Origin: Vibrio atlanticus
GTDB taxonomy: Bacteria; Pseudomonadota; Gammaproteobacteria; Enterobacterales; Vibrionaceae
Direction of reading: 5' to 3'
NCBI RefSeq assembly: GCF_024347315.1
Contig: NZ_AP025461.1
Span: forward strand, 868,001-932,000
Length of the DNA stretch: 64,000 nt
The position numbers and the translations under genes were made by a program. Shown here piece after piece: positions 24,915 through 33,025 of the stretch; position 1 is the first letter of the stretch, and each line of letters begins with the position of its first letter. Under the pieces are notes generated by a model. It did no database searches, was not told the origin of the DNA, and saw nothing but the letters and a program-made list of their open reading frames with translations.

Positions 24915-27163
24915 ATCGTTTAGATATTGGTAACCCTTCAGGTACGAACAACCGTGCAGATACCAGCGGTCGACAAGAGGTGATGAACCATTTAGAAACC
25001 GAGAGCCTTTCCGTTCTTAAGCAGTTGGAAGTTAATGCTAATATCCAGTTGTTCGCACATCAATGGGTCGATGAAAATGGCATTGAATCAATCGACGATA
25101 TGTTTGCCTTGTTCGACAGGCTTGCACTGCCTTATCGCTTGGTTGCCAACCTAGATGACGTTGGTGAACATAAATTGGTCTTGCTGGTGCTTGGTGAAAA
25201 TGAGCTTGTCTCTGGTCATTTAGAATCCAAACAATTTGTTGCCTTTAATGCCAATGACGACATCACCGATGTCCCTCAGTTTTGCATCGTTATCGAAGGG
25301 CCACCATTAGAGAAGGCCTCTCCTGATTGGGTTGGCGAAAGGTTACATGCGTTTCGTCCCATCATTCCTAAATTGTTGTTGGTCAGCTTTATCACTAACT
25401 TATTTGCGCTTGCCGTTCCTTTCATCACGATGTCGATTTATGACCATGTGATTGGCGGTGATGCAGGGCATGAGTTGCAAGGTATCGCCATTGGCGCGGC
25501 GTTGTTGTTTGTGATGATGGGTTGGTTGAGAACATTACGTAGCCGCGTGTTTGCTTCAGTGTCGAACCGAGTAAGTCGTGAGATTTCTCAATCCCTCGTG
25601 CAGCGTCTGCTTCGTAATAGCTATGCTCAAAATCAGCAAACAGCTTCTTCTAGTCAGCAAAACCAAGTGATGTTGTCAGAGCGTATTTCAGGTGTGCTAT
25701 CGGGGCCATTAGGAAATGCGTTATTTGACCTACCATTCATTCTTATTTTTGTACTTGCGATAGGTGTTTTAGGCGGATGGTTGGTACTGGTTCCAGTCGT
25801 CTCTTTAATCCTTTATTACTTGCTAGCAAAACGTTCGATACGCTCTAGCAGCAAGCGCTCGATGCAATCGACAGTGGCAGGTACGAATCGTCAAAACATG
25901 ACTAATGAGCTGTCATCCAAGCTTGCCTTTATTCGCAGTGCTGGATTCTCAGAGCACTGGATTCAACGTTTCAAAAAAGCCAATCTTCTTGCTTCAACAG
26001 TGACCTTTAATCAATCGGTTCTCCAGAGCCGGTACACCTCGATTTACTATTTCATTGGTGTGGGGTCGACACTCGCCGCGATGGGGTTAGGAATAGGACT
26101 TATTTTTGAACAAGTGATGACGCCCGGTGGTTTGATTGCTTCAATGATGTTGATATCTAAGGTGACGGGTCCAGCTCAGGTGTTGGCAAACAGTGCGATG
26201 CGTTTTAATAGCTTTAATCAATCCAAGCTGCAAGTGAACCGTATTTTGTCTCAGCCGTCTGAGCGTGAATTCAGTTACCAGCATCACCCGTTACCTGTGG
26301 TAGCGCCTAACTTGAAATTAGAGCAAGTGACACTGCGCTATCCCAAACAGAGTCGCCCGGCCTTGAATGGTGTGAGTTTTGATATTGAAGCCGGTGAAAT
26401 TGTCGCGATTACCGGCCCTTCTGGGAGCGGTAAATCAACATTAATTGAAGTGCTGTCTGGCTTGCAGCCTATCCAAAATGGCATGGTTGAGCTTGAAGGC
26501 GTTAACCTCGTTCAATACGATCCGCAGCTTTATCGCCACTGGTGTTTTATTCGAGCCGCATATCCTGATTTGCTTACGCTGAGTATTCGAGAGTGGCTAA
26601 ACGACGGTCACAAAGTCGAAGATAAGAAAATGATATCTGCAATTGAAATGGTGGGCGGAAAGCGTTGGTTCGAGACATTATCAGGTGGGCTCGATACTTC
26701 CATCAGCAGTATTCAGCCGGACAGCCTTTTTGACATGTTGTCTGGCAGCGTCGCGCAGATCCTCATTGATGCAAAAGCGCTGGTTTATGACTACCCAATG
26801 TTCTTAATGGATAATCCTGTGCCTGATGCTCACCCAAATGCTAAACGTATATTTGGTGAGTTTGTGCAGTCGAAAAAAGGAAAAGCAACGGTGATTTACA
26901 CGTCCCACGATCCGGATTTAATCAAGCTTGCCGATAAAGTGGTGGTATTAAATGAAGGTGCAGTGGTTTATGCCGGTCCATTAGAGCCGGAGCAGTCTTC
27001 GAAGCAGGAACAGCCTTCAGAGCCTCAAGCTTCTCAAGAACCGCAGTTATCTGAGCAACCGTTATCTCAAGAGCTACAGCCGTCAACTCAAGAGGCGTCT
27101 GCTCAAAAAAATGCAGCCCAACAAGAACAATCAAAGTCTAAGCAAGGAGTCGCTAATGACTAA
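24911..27163 (+). CDS. T1SS ABC subunit, second of heterodimeric pair
   Basis: The 750-residue protein has an N-terminal region (about 40-140) that may be a degenerate C39-peptidase-like domain without the catalytic Cys. The membrane domain follows (from FRPIIPKLLLVSFITNLFALAVPF, about 155-420), then an ATPase domain. Walker A is canonical (GPSGSGKST, about 502). The signature is altered (DMLSGSVAQ, about 610) and Walker B reads MFLMDNPVPDAHP with Asn at the catalytic Glu position. The H-loop reads TSHDPDL. A Q/E/S-rich low-complexity tail occupies about 690-750. Together with the preceding subunit neither composite ATP site looks standard. It overlaps the HlyD gene by 8 bases, so the three genes form one operon. 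Confidence 0.87.
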   Translation: MNRLDIGNPSGTNNRADTSGRQEVMNHLETESLSVLKQLEVNANIQLFAHQWVDENGIESIDDMFALFDRLALPYRLVANLDDVGEHKLVLLVLGENELVSGHLESKQFVAFNANDDITDVPQFCIVIEGPPLEKASPDWVGERLHAFRPIIPKLLLVSFITNLFALAVPFITMSIYDHVIGGDAGHELQGIAIGAALLFVMMGWLRTLRSRVFASVSNRVSREISQSLVQRLLRNSYAQNQQTASSSQQNQVMLSERISGVLSGPLGNALFDLPFILIFVLAIGVLGGWLVLVPVVSLILYYLLAKRSIRSSSKRSMQSTVAGTNRQNMTNELSSKLAFIRSAGFSEHWIQRFKKANLLASTVTFNQSVLQSRYTSIYYFIGVGSTLAAMGLGIGLIFEQVMTPGGLIASMMLISKVTGPAQVLANSAMRFNSFNQSKLQVNRILSQPSEREFSYQHHPLPVVAPNLKLEQVTLRYPKQSRPALNGVSFDIEAGEIVAITGPSGSGKSTLIEVLSGLQPIQNGMVELEGVNLVQYDPQLYRHWCFIRAAYPDLLTLSIREWLNDGHKVEDKKMISAIEMVGGKRWFETLSGGLDTSISSIQPDSLFDMLSGSVAQILIDAKALVYDYPMFLMDNPVPDAHPNAKRIFGEFVQSKKGKATVIYTSHDPDLIKLADKVVVLNEGAVVYAGPLEPEQSSKQEQPSEPQASQEPQLSEQPLSQELQPSTQEASAQKNAAQQEQSKSKQGVAND

Positions 27164-28469
27164 ACAATCTATCGAGAAGGGCAAGCGCTACGGTGAACTT
27201 GTTGAATCACAAAATACGGCTCGTACATTGGCGCTGGCCACATGGTCGGTTGCCTTATGTGTTATTGCTTTTGCCACTTGGTCTGTAGTCACTCAAGTTG
27301 ATGAAATCGCCAAAGCCAAAGGTGCTGTGATTCCGGAAGGCGAGAAGCAAGTATTACAAAGCGCGATTGGCGGGAAGTTAAAGCAAATTCTCGTTAAAGA
27401 AGGGCAGTTGGTTGAGAAAGGCCAGCCGCTTGTTGAGTTTGATGCCACTTTCCAGCGTACCGCCCTTGAAGAGCTAAAGTCCCAACAAGTGACGCTTCTA
27501 GCCAGTGTGGAACGTATGAATGCGCTGCTTGAGCAGCGTGAGCCTAACCTTGCTGAGTTTGAGGTCGATTACCCAGAGATCGTCAGCCAACAAAAAGCGC
27601 AGCTGAACGCGCAAAAAGCCCTCTACTTCCAAAAGCGTGTGGTGCTTGAGAAAGAGAGCGAACAAATTGCAGAGCAGCTTCGTAGTGTAGAAAAGGCCTT
27701 GCCGAGTTATGAGAAAGAGTTGAATGCGACTAAGCAAGAGTTGAATATACTAGAAAAGGGTTATAAATCGGGCAACATTTCACGCTTACGTGTGCTTGAA
27801 ATGCGTCAAAAACTGGCCAGTATTGAGCAGAAAATTGAAGAAGCTCGTGGCAAGAAGTCGGTATTGATTAGACAAGCTGACAGTAATGACCAAAAAATCA
27901 TACAGCTTCTGGCCGAGGCGAAAGCTAAAGTGAGCGATGATCGTTCTAAAGCCGTCTCTGACTTGTCAGCCCTGAACGCCAGAGTACGTTCAAGCCAAGC
28001 GAAACTGACCAACACCATGTTAGTGTCGCCGCTACAAGGTTTGGTGCAAAGCCTGCCAAGTACAAAGAACGGAGGTGTTATTCAGCCGGGTGGCACTGTG
28101 GTTGAAATTGTTCCTGTTGGTGGGAAAGCCGACTTTAAAGCTCGTTTGTCGCCAAGAGATATTGGTTTTGTGAGTGTAGGGCAGCCGACTCGTATCAAGA
28201 TTGATGCGTTTGATTACAGCCGCTTTGGGGCGCTAAAAGGGGCGGTTGAGAGTATTTCACCGACCACAAGTCAAAGCGAGCGTGGCGAGATCTATTATGA
28301 AGTCGTCGTCTCGGTGGATGTTCCCTATTTCCGTGATAATCCTGAGAGCTTTTCTATCTTGCCAGGTATGACGGGCGAGGTAGATATTACAACCGGTGAG
28401 AAGTCAGTATTCCAGTATTTATGGAAACCGATTTATACCAACGTGAGTGTCGCGTTTGGGGAGCGTTAG
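27156..28469 (+). CDS. HlyD-family type I secretion adaptor
   Basis: ATG 27156 with AAGGAG nine bases upstream is chosen; an in-frame start at 27111 lies inside the previous gene's tail. The 437-residue protein has one N-terminal membrane helix (about 23-45), a lipoyl/barrel-sandwich half (AIGGKLKQILVKEGQLVEKGQPLVEFD), a long periplasmic coiled coil (about 105-290) and the second lipoyl half. The C-terminal beta domain has PTRIKIDAFDYSRFGALKG and ILPGMTGEVDITTGEKSVFQYLWKP, the HlyD/LapC signature. It links the ABC pair to a TolC-like outer-membrane protein, which must come from elsewhere: the only TolC homologue in the window belongs to the copper cluster. Confidence 0.93.
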   Translation: MTKQSIEKGKRYGELVESQNTARTLALATWSVALCVIAFATWSVVTQVDEIAKAKGAVIPEGEKQVLQSAIGGKLKQILVKEGQLVEKGQPLVEFDATFQRTALEELKSQQVTLLASVERMNALLEQREPNLAEFEVDYPEIVSQQKAQLNAQKALYFQKRVVLEKESEQIAEQLRSVEKALPSYEKELNATKQELNILEKGYKSGNISRLRVLEMRQKLASIEQKIEEARGKKSVLIRQADSNDQKIIQLLAEAKAKVSDDRSKAVSDLSALNARVRSSQAKLTNTMLVSPLQGLVQSLPSTKNGGVIQPGGTVVEIVPVGGKADFKARLSPRDIGFVSVGQPTRIKIDAFDYSRFGALKGAVESISPTTSQSERGEIYYEVVVSVDVPYFRDNPESFSILPGMTGEVDITTGEKSVFQYLWKPIYTNVSVAFGER

Positions 28470-28940
28470 TTTGTTTTATAGTTAAAAGTTAGAACTTAAC
28501 CGAACTAAACGACTGTCTTGTATTTCAAGGTGTTAGAATAAATATCAATAGGTTATGGAAAGTTTAACTGCGTATAAAAACATATAACTTTGTCTTTCGG
28601 GAGATTCTGTCGCCAATTTGTCGCCATAAAATCTTCTCTTTAATAAGGATAAATTGTTGGAGAGATAAAGATTAAAGTTAATTCGAAGTAGATTCACAGA
28701 TAGTTAAAACCATCGGCAAGTTCTGGCTAGAAACAATTTAAGGCGTTTGAGTTAATTTTTACGTTTTAGGTTACGCAAAGCAACTTGAAACTAGAAGTAT
28801 TGGGGGATTTATGGTTGTCTTATCTTCTTGTTGCATAACCAAGTATCAATGCTTTACTACCAATGACTGTATTATATTGATAAAATACCGCGAAACTCCA
28901 GAAAGTTGGTAATTATGATAGACAATAACGTACCCAAACT
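28470..28940. other. Gene-free region between T1SS operon and accessory block
   Basis: No gene or terminator could be supported. It is AT-rich and contains a short direct pair of CTGTCGCCA/TTGTCGCCA at 28608-28626. A related AATTTGCCGCCA at 36331 lies on the far side of the accessory block. This may be chance or decayed att remnants. Confidence 0.3.
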
Positions 28941-29440
28941 ATGAAAGTGATTATTTTATCAGGTGCTGGGCTTTCTGTTCCTTCAGAACTGCCTGCATAT
29001 GAAGATATTAAAAATACACCTGAATACCAAGCATTCCAAGGAGCTTCACCTTGTGAAGTATTGGCTCTTGTAAAGAAAATTCGGCATCAATATGAATAAT
29101 TTTTGCCGAATCGAGCACATTACGAATGTATGTATCTCGAAACATATTGTCAATCACTAGGAGTTGAGTTTCTACATTACACTTTAAATATTGATGACTT
29201 AATTGAGAAAGCTGGAGGGAGTGCGGTACATCTTCATGGTTGTATAAATGAACCAGACAGTATCGTTCAATGCAAAGATGTCCCTTGTGTAGACCTTTTC
29301 AATATTGAGTGGGAAGTAAACGATCTCCTAATAGTACTTGGTGTTAGTAACAATGGTTTTCCTTTAGCTGCATTAGAGGCAAATGCTTTGGCGTCTGGAG
29401 CTAAATTTGTAAACTACAACATTGTTTCTAATAGTGAAAC
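28941..29440 (+). pseudogene. SIR2-like NAD-binding protein remnant
   Basis: From ATG 28941 the frame reads MKVIILSGAGLSVPSELPAY, the GAG-x-S nucleotide-binding start of sirtuins. An in-frame TAA at 29097-29099 interrupts it, and in the same frame it continues to NIDDLIEKAGGSAVHLHGC, matching the sirtuin TQNID and catalytic His (LHG) motifs. Next come LLIVLGVSNNGFPLAALEANALASGAKFVNYN, the C-terminal Rossmann part, before it runs into an IS5-type element at 29441. The region between the first and second motifs is short compared with sirtuins, so sequence may also be deleted. It could be a remnant of a small sirtuin or of a SIR2 defence effector; it is very likely non-functional. Confidence 0.7.
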
Positions 29441-29442
29441 TA

Positions 29443-30104
29443 GGGCGTGTTGATCTTTCGTGAATGTTTTTTGAACAGCATGGTAAAGAGTTATAATTTG
29501 CTTCGCCAAAAGTAAAACCATAACCAATACCATGCCAAGAACAATGCTAACTGATAGGGTTCGCTGGGAACTGATACTCCAAGTTATGAAAAGTACAGGT
29601 CGTATTTACGATAAAACTGAACATCGAATGACATTTGAAGGAATACTTTATCGAATGAGAACAGGTATTCCTTGGCGAGATCTACCCTCTGAGTTCGGAG
29701 AGTGGACTGCCGATTTGCTTTGATTTATCAGAGGGACAACGCCACGATATAGTGCATGCCGAAAGCTTAGTTGAGCAACTCGATGAAGTTAATACCATCG
29801 TTTGTGATAAAGGATGTGACAGCGAACCTTTCCGTACTTTTGTTAAGGAACGTGGCGGAGAAACGGTAATTGCTAAACGCAATTACGGACAAGATATAGA
29901 CAAAGACAGTATGGATTGGTGTCTATACAAGTATCGTCACTTGGTCGAAAATGCCTTTGGGAGAATTAAACATTATCGAGCTATTTCAAGTAGATATGAC
30001 AAGCTAGAAAGGAATTATGCCAGCATGTTATCGCTGGCATTCATGTTAATGTGGCTACCGATGTATTGTTGAACGCGAAATGTACAGCAAAGATCAACAC
30101 GCCC
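29443..30104. mobile_element. IS5-family (IS427-type) element, internally deleted
   Basis: The ends are 15-bp perfect inverted repeats GGGCGTGTTGATCTT/AAGATCAACACGCCC, flanked on both sides by TA (29441-29442, 30105-30106), the target duplication expected for the IS427 subgroup. The 662-bp length is shorter than complete relatives because the transposase gene lacks its middle. It is inserted at the end of the SIR2-like remnant. Confidence 0.85.
29532..30072 (+). pseudogene. Truncated IS5-type transposase (two pieces)
   Basis: The first piece (29532 to about 29706) encodes the N-terminal DNA-binding part ending at DLPSEFGEW. The second piece, in another frame, begins around 29707 with LPICFDLSEGQRHD and contains the second catalytic Asp (VCDKGCDS) and the Glu (HLVENAFGRIKH). 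The segment between, which includes the first catalytic Asp, is deleted, so the transposase cannot work. It could be mobilised in trans by an intact relative because both ends are preserved. Confidence 0.85.
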
Positions 30105-30119
30105 TAGTTAATGACCAAT

Positions 30120-30818
30120 TTAGTTCGTTGGAGCATTTCCATACAAAATACCCGTGTCATTACCTAACACCCCTGCAATGTAATCTTTACCGTTGTGCTT
30201 AACCGTTAAGAAAACCCCGTTGTAACTGCCATTTAGCGCTGATTGCGAGCAAGAAACGGCACTTGCGTTATCTGCATTAAAGTAAGATCCATTACGAACC
30301 AATTTACCTGTAATTGTACAAACGCCATTAACGACATATGAACCATCTGCGTTAATCGTCCACGTACTACCATCTGTTGTATTGGTATGAGTACCGGTGA
30401 TTTGGGCAAGAGCTAATGAGTCAGTTGTTTTATTCATTGAGTAAACAAGGTTTGACCCGCTAACAACGGCTGTTAGAGTTGCAATATTGTTTGTAAATTT
30501 AGCATGCATTAACTGAATTCTTTCTTTCACAAAAACATTGTTGCTAGTAAAAGATAGACCTCTAGTTGTCATCGATGTTTCTGTCGTGGTCGCACTATCA
30601 ACAAAGTAAACGCTGTTGTTCGCGAAGTCACCCACAATTAGGTTGTTCTTAGATCGCTTTGAGTCAACAAGCATGACGGTCAAGTCAGTCGGGTTAACGT
30701 ATAGGCCATTACCACTAAACGTTTTTACTGTTGCACTCGGTGCCGCTGACGAACCACCGCCACAACCTACAAGTACTACTGAAGCGAAAACACCTAAAAT
30801 GAAGCCTTTGTTTTTCAT
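30120..30818 (-). CDS. Hypothetical lipoprotein
   Basis: The 232-residue protein has a lipoprotein signal peptide with lipobox VLVGC (Cys19) followed by Gly/Ser residues (GGGSSAAPS), so the mature protein should be anchored to a membrane facing the periplasm or outside. The body is Thr/Asn/Ser-rich and beta-predicted, with two Cys pairs towards the end (GVCTITG, SAVSCSQS) and a repeated pattern GSYVVNGV/GSYFNADN/GSYNGVFL. I do not recognise the family. It lies between two IS elements in the accessory block and ends only 15 bases from the IS427-type element, which may have replaced its downstream DNA. Confidence 0.75.
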   Translation of the reverse strand: MKNKGFILGVFASVVLVGCGGGSSAAPSATVKTFSGNGLYVNPTDLTVMLVDSKRSKNNLIVGDFANNSVYFVDSATTTETSMTTRGLSFTSNNVFVKERIQLMHAKFTNNIATLTAVVSGSNLVYSMNKTTDSLALAQITGTHTNTTDGSTWTINADGSYVVNGVCTITGKLVRNGSYFNADNASAVSCSQSALNGSYNGVFLTVKHNGKDYIAGVLGNDTGILYGNAPTN

Positions 30819-31113
30819 TGTGATTACTCTTTATTATGTATAAAGATCTTATCATATCTAAAAATAATAAATCCCGCAAAGTTGCGAGAGAACCGGCGAC
30901 GCTGACGGATCCCCTCATATTTTCCCTAGTCCTGCATTGTGTGTGAGCCTTTGATATTCGAACATGATCTGCACCATCAATACTGGACGTTACGTTAAGC
31001 GACTTTGTCATTACGTTAACTACGGACTAGGTGATATAAAGGTATGAATCAGTTAGTTGATACTTAACGGTGTACTCTTAAGAACTAAAGTTTTTAATTT
31101 TCCACTCTTGGAA
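30819..31113. other. Gene-free DNA before the IS903-type element
   Basis: About 295 bases with no gene. It holds the lipoprotein promoter region. A fragment TGATCTGCACCATCAATAC (30966-30984) resembles TGATCTGTACCATTAATAC just outside the IS6-type copy at 35592-35610, suggesting a shared flank from an older duplication. Confidence 0.35.
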
Positions 31114-32154
31114 GGCGTTGTTGCCTAAATCAGTTGAACCTTTTTCGAGTCTTGCGATCTGATCCTTTATGATGGTTAGAGCGGTGGTGACATGGGTAAG
31201 GCAAAAAAGAAGATAACTAACTGGGCGGAGTACAATAAGGCTCTGTGCAAACGGGGCTCGGTTACGTTCTGGATAGATGATTCAGCCGTAGATGCATGGC
31301 GATGCAAAGCCCATCATGGTAAGCGTGGTAGAGGCTTCCAGTACTCTGATACAGCGATTGAAACTGCATTGATGATTAAGGGGATATTCTCTCTACCATT
31401 GCGGGCTCTTCAAGGTTTTATCGACTCTATCTTTGAGCTACTGGAGGTTCCACTGACGCCCCCTGACTACACGTGTATCAGCAAACGCTCGAAGACAGTT
31501 CAGGTCAAATATCATAACAAATCCAGAGGAGCTATTCGCCATATCGCTATTGACTCGACTGGTCTCAAAGTCTTTGGCGAAGGTGAGTGGAAGGTGAAAA
31601 AGCACGGCGCCGAAAAACGCAGAACTTGGCGCAAACTGCACTTAGCCGTTGATGTAGAAACTCATGAGGCCATTAGTGCAGAAGTCAGTCTTGTAAGTGT
31701 TGGCGATAGCGAAGTGCTGCCAACATTACTCAACCCTTTACGTAGAAAGGTAGATACCGTATCTGCTGATGGAGCGTATGACACAAAAAGTTGCTATGAG
31801 ACCCTGCAAAATAAGGGCAGTACGCCGTTGATACCGCCTCGAAAGAATGCGGCGCTTTGGGAAGAAGGGCATCCCAGAAATGAAGCAGTAAAGGCTTTGA
31901 AAAACGGAACAATAGCGGAGTGGAAATCTGAGTCGGGTTATCACTATCGCTCAATATCTGAGACCGCAATGTCTCGATATAAAGGACTAACCAGCGGTAA
32001 ATTGAGCTTGAGATGTTATAACGCTCAAGTGGGAGAAATCATGGCGAATGTCAAAGCTATAAACAAAGTCATAGGACTAGGTATGCCTGTTCGAAGCTAA
32101 CGGTGAGTCAAATATGGCGTCGTTGGTCTTTAAACCGATTTGATCAACAACGCC
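31114..32154. mobile_element. IS5-family (IS903-type) insertion sequence
   Basis: The element is bounded by imperfect inverted repeats: left GGCGTTGTTGCCTAAATC and right complement GGCGTTGTTGATCAAATC. It contains one uninterrupted transposase. The 9-bp flanks (CTCTTGGAA and GTCGTATTG) do not match, so a neighbouring rearrangement has probably removed one original flank. Confidence 0.8.
31192..32100 (+). CDS. IS5-family transposase (IS903 type)
   Basis: The 302-residue DDE transposase is full length. N-terminal MGKAKKKITNWAEYNKALCK and SVTFWIDDSAVDAW are typical of IS903/IS1-like DDE enzymes of Vibrio. The catalytic residues are in AIDSTGLK (Asp), SADGAYDT (Asp) and SETAMSRYKGL (Glu, with the YREK-like Arg/Lys). 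No frameshift or stop is seen, so it may be active, in contrast to the other IS remnants here. Confidence 0.93.
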   Translation: MGKAKKKITNWAEYNKALCKRGSVTFWIDDSAVDAWRCKAHHGKRGRGFQYSDTAIETALMIKGIFSLPLRALQGFIDSIFELLEVPLTPPDYTCISKRSKTVQVKYHNKSRGAIRHIAIDSTGLKVFGEGEWKVKKHGAEKRRTWRKLHLAVDVETHEAISAEVSLVSVGDSEVLPTLLNPLRRKVDTVSADGAYDTKSCYETLQNKGSTPLIPPRKNAALWEEGHPRNEAVKALKNGTIAEWKSESGYHYRSISETAMSRYKGLTSGKLSLRCYNAQVGEIMANVKAINKVIGLGMPVRS

Positions 32155-32202
32155 GTCGTATTGACTAAAAAGCATGCGAAACGGGGTGCCTCTATCTCCA
32201 TT

Positions 32203-32220
32203 GAATTACGCAACAAAGCC
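32203..32220. repeat. Orphan IS5-type terminal repeat
   Basis: GAATTACGCAACAAAGCC is the complement of GGCTTTGTTGCGTAATTC, the typical end of IS903-group elements. It lies 49 bases beyond the complete IS and abuts the decayed IS6-type copy. It is probably the relic of a second IS5-family insertion that truncated that copy. Confidence 0.6.
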
Positions 32221-32792
32221 TTATCGACCACAGCTCCACCCCAGGCACTGATTTATTTTACTTTTCACTTTTCGATGACTTTGCTCAACTATATTGTTCA
32301 GATATTTAATTTGACACACTTCAATCAAGTTGAGTATTTTTCCCATCAGCCAGAGTTGAACATTGACATTATGCAACGCTAACGCGTTGGCACCACTCTT
32401 ATCGCTAACCACTTTTCCTGGTAAACCATTATAGCAGATTGCCTTGGTAAAGAAGGCGCGAGCCGCTTTCTCATCACGGCGTTTGCAGAGTGAAAAATCA
32501 ATGAAATGACCGTGCTTCTAACGACTCGAGAGTAATATTTCCACTGACCTTTGACGTTAATGTACGTCTCGTCCATTCACCACGAAGAAGCGACTGGCTT
32601 CTTTATTTACGTGCCTGGTGCTCAAGCAGGGGAGCGTATTTAATGACCCAACGGTTCAATGTTGAGTGGTCAACACTGAGGCCGCGCTTAGCTAACAGCT
32701 CTTCAATTTCACGGTAGCTCAGTTTGTAGGAAATATAGTAACGAACGGACTGCAGTATGATCAGAACCTACCACCCTTGTTCGCGACAACCC
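32221..32792 (-). mobile_element. Decayed IS6-family copy (left)
   Basis: On the minus strand, pieces of an IS6-type DDE transposase are readable: YREIEELLAKRG-like and LNRWVIKYAPLLEHQAR regions, then MDETYINVKGQWKYY, then VVSDKSGANALALHNVNV and IKYLNNIVEQSHRKVKSKI. A one-base deletion near 32519 and other changes break the frame. It is closely similar to 35793-36250. The terminal repeat survives at one end (TCGCGACAACC, 32781-32791); the other end is cut at 32221. Confidence 0.8.
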
Positions 32793-32816
32793 CCCTAGGA
32801 GAAGGCAATGCCAACC

Positions 32817-33005
32817 TCACTTGAGAAGAAGAGATTTGAGTTCCATAATAAGATCGTTTGCGGGATAATTATCGATTAAAGAACAAAAGTCTTCTTCTAA
32901 TTGAAGATATTTAAAAGCACGATGTCTCAAATTCCGTCTATCTTCTTCACCAAGCCACTTACTTTGGATAAAGGTACACTTTAATTCCAGCTTTAGGTCA
33001 TCCAT
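32817..33005 (-). CDS. Small ORF downstream of the P450 gene
   Basis: A 62-residue helical, charged peptide beginning MDDLKLELKCTFIQ is encoded 20 bases after the P450 stop, with AAGGA eight bases before its ATG. Same strand and tight spacing suggest the P450 operon continues into it. I do not recognise it, and it stops 25 bases from an IS6 remnant, so it may be the intact start of a longer gene truncated by that insertion. Confidence 0.5.
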   Translation of the reverse strand: MDDLKLELKCTFIQSKWLGEEDRRNLRHRAFKYLQLEEDFCSLIDNYPANDLIMELKSLLLK

Positions 33006-33025
33006 ATGCTGTCCTTCTTGCCCAG

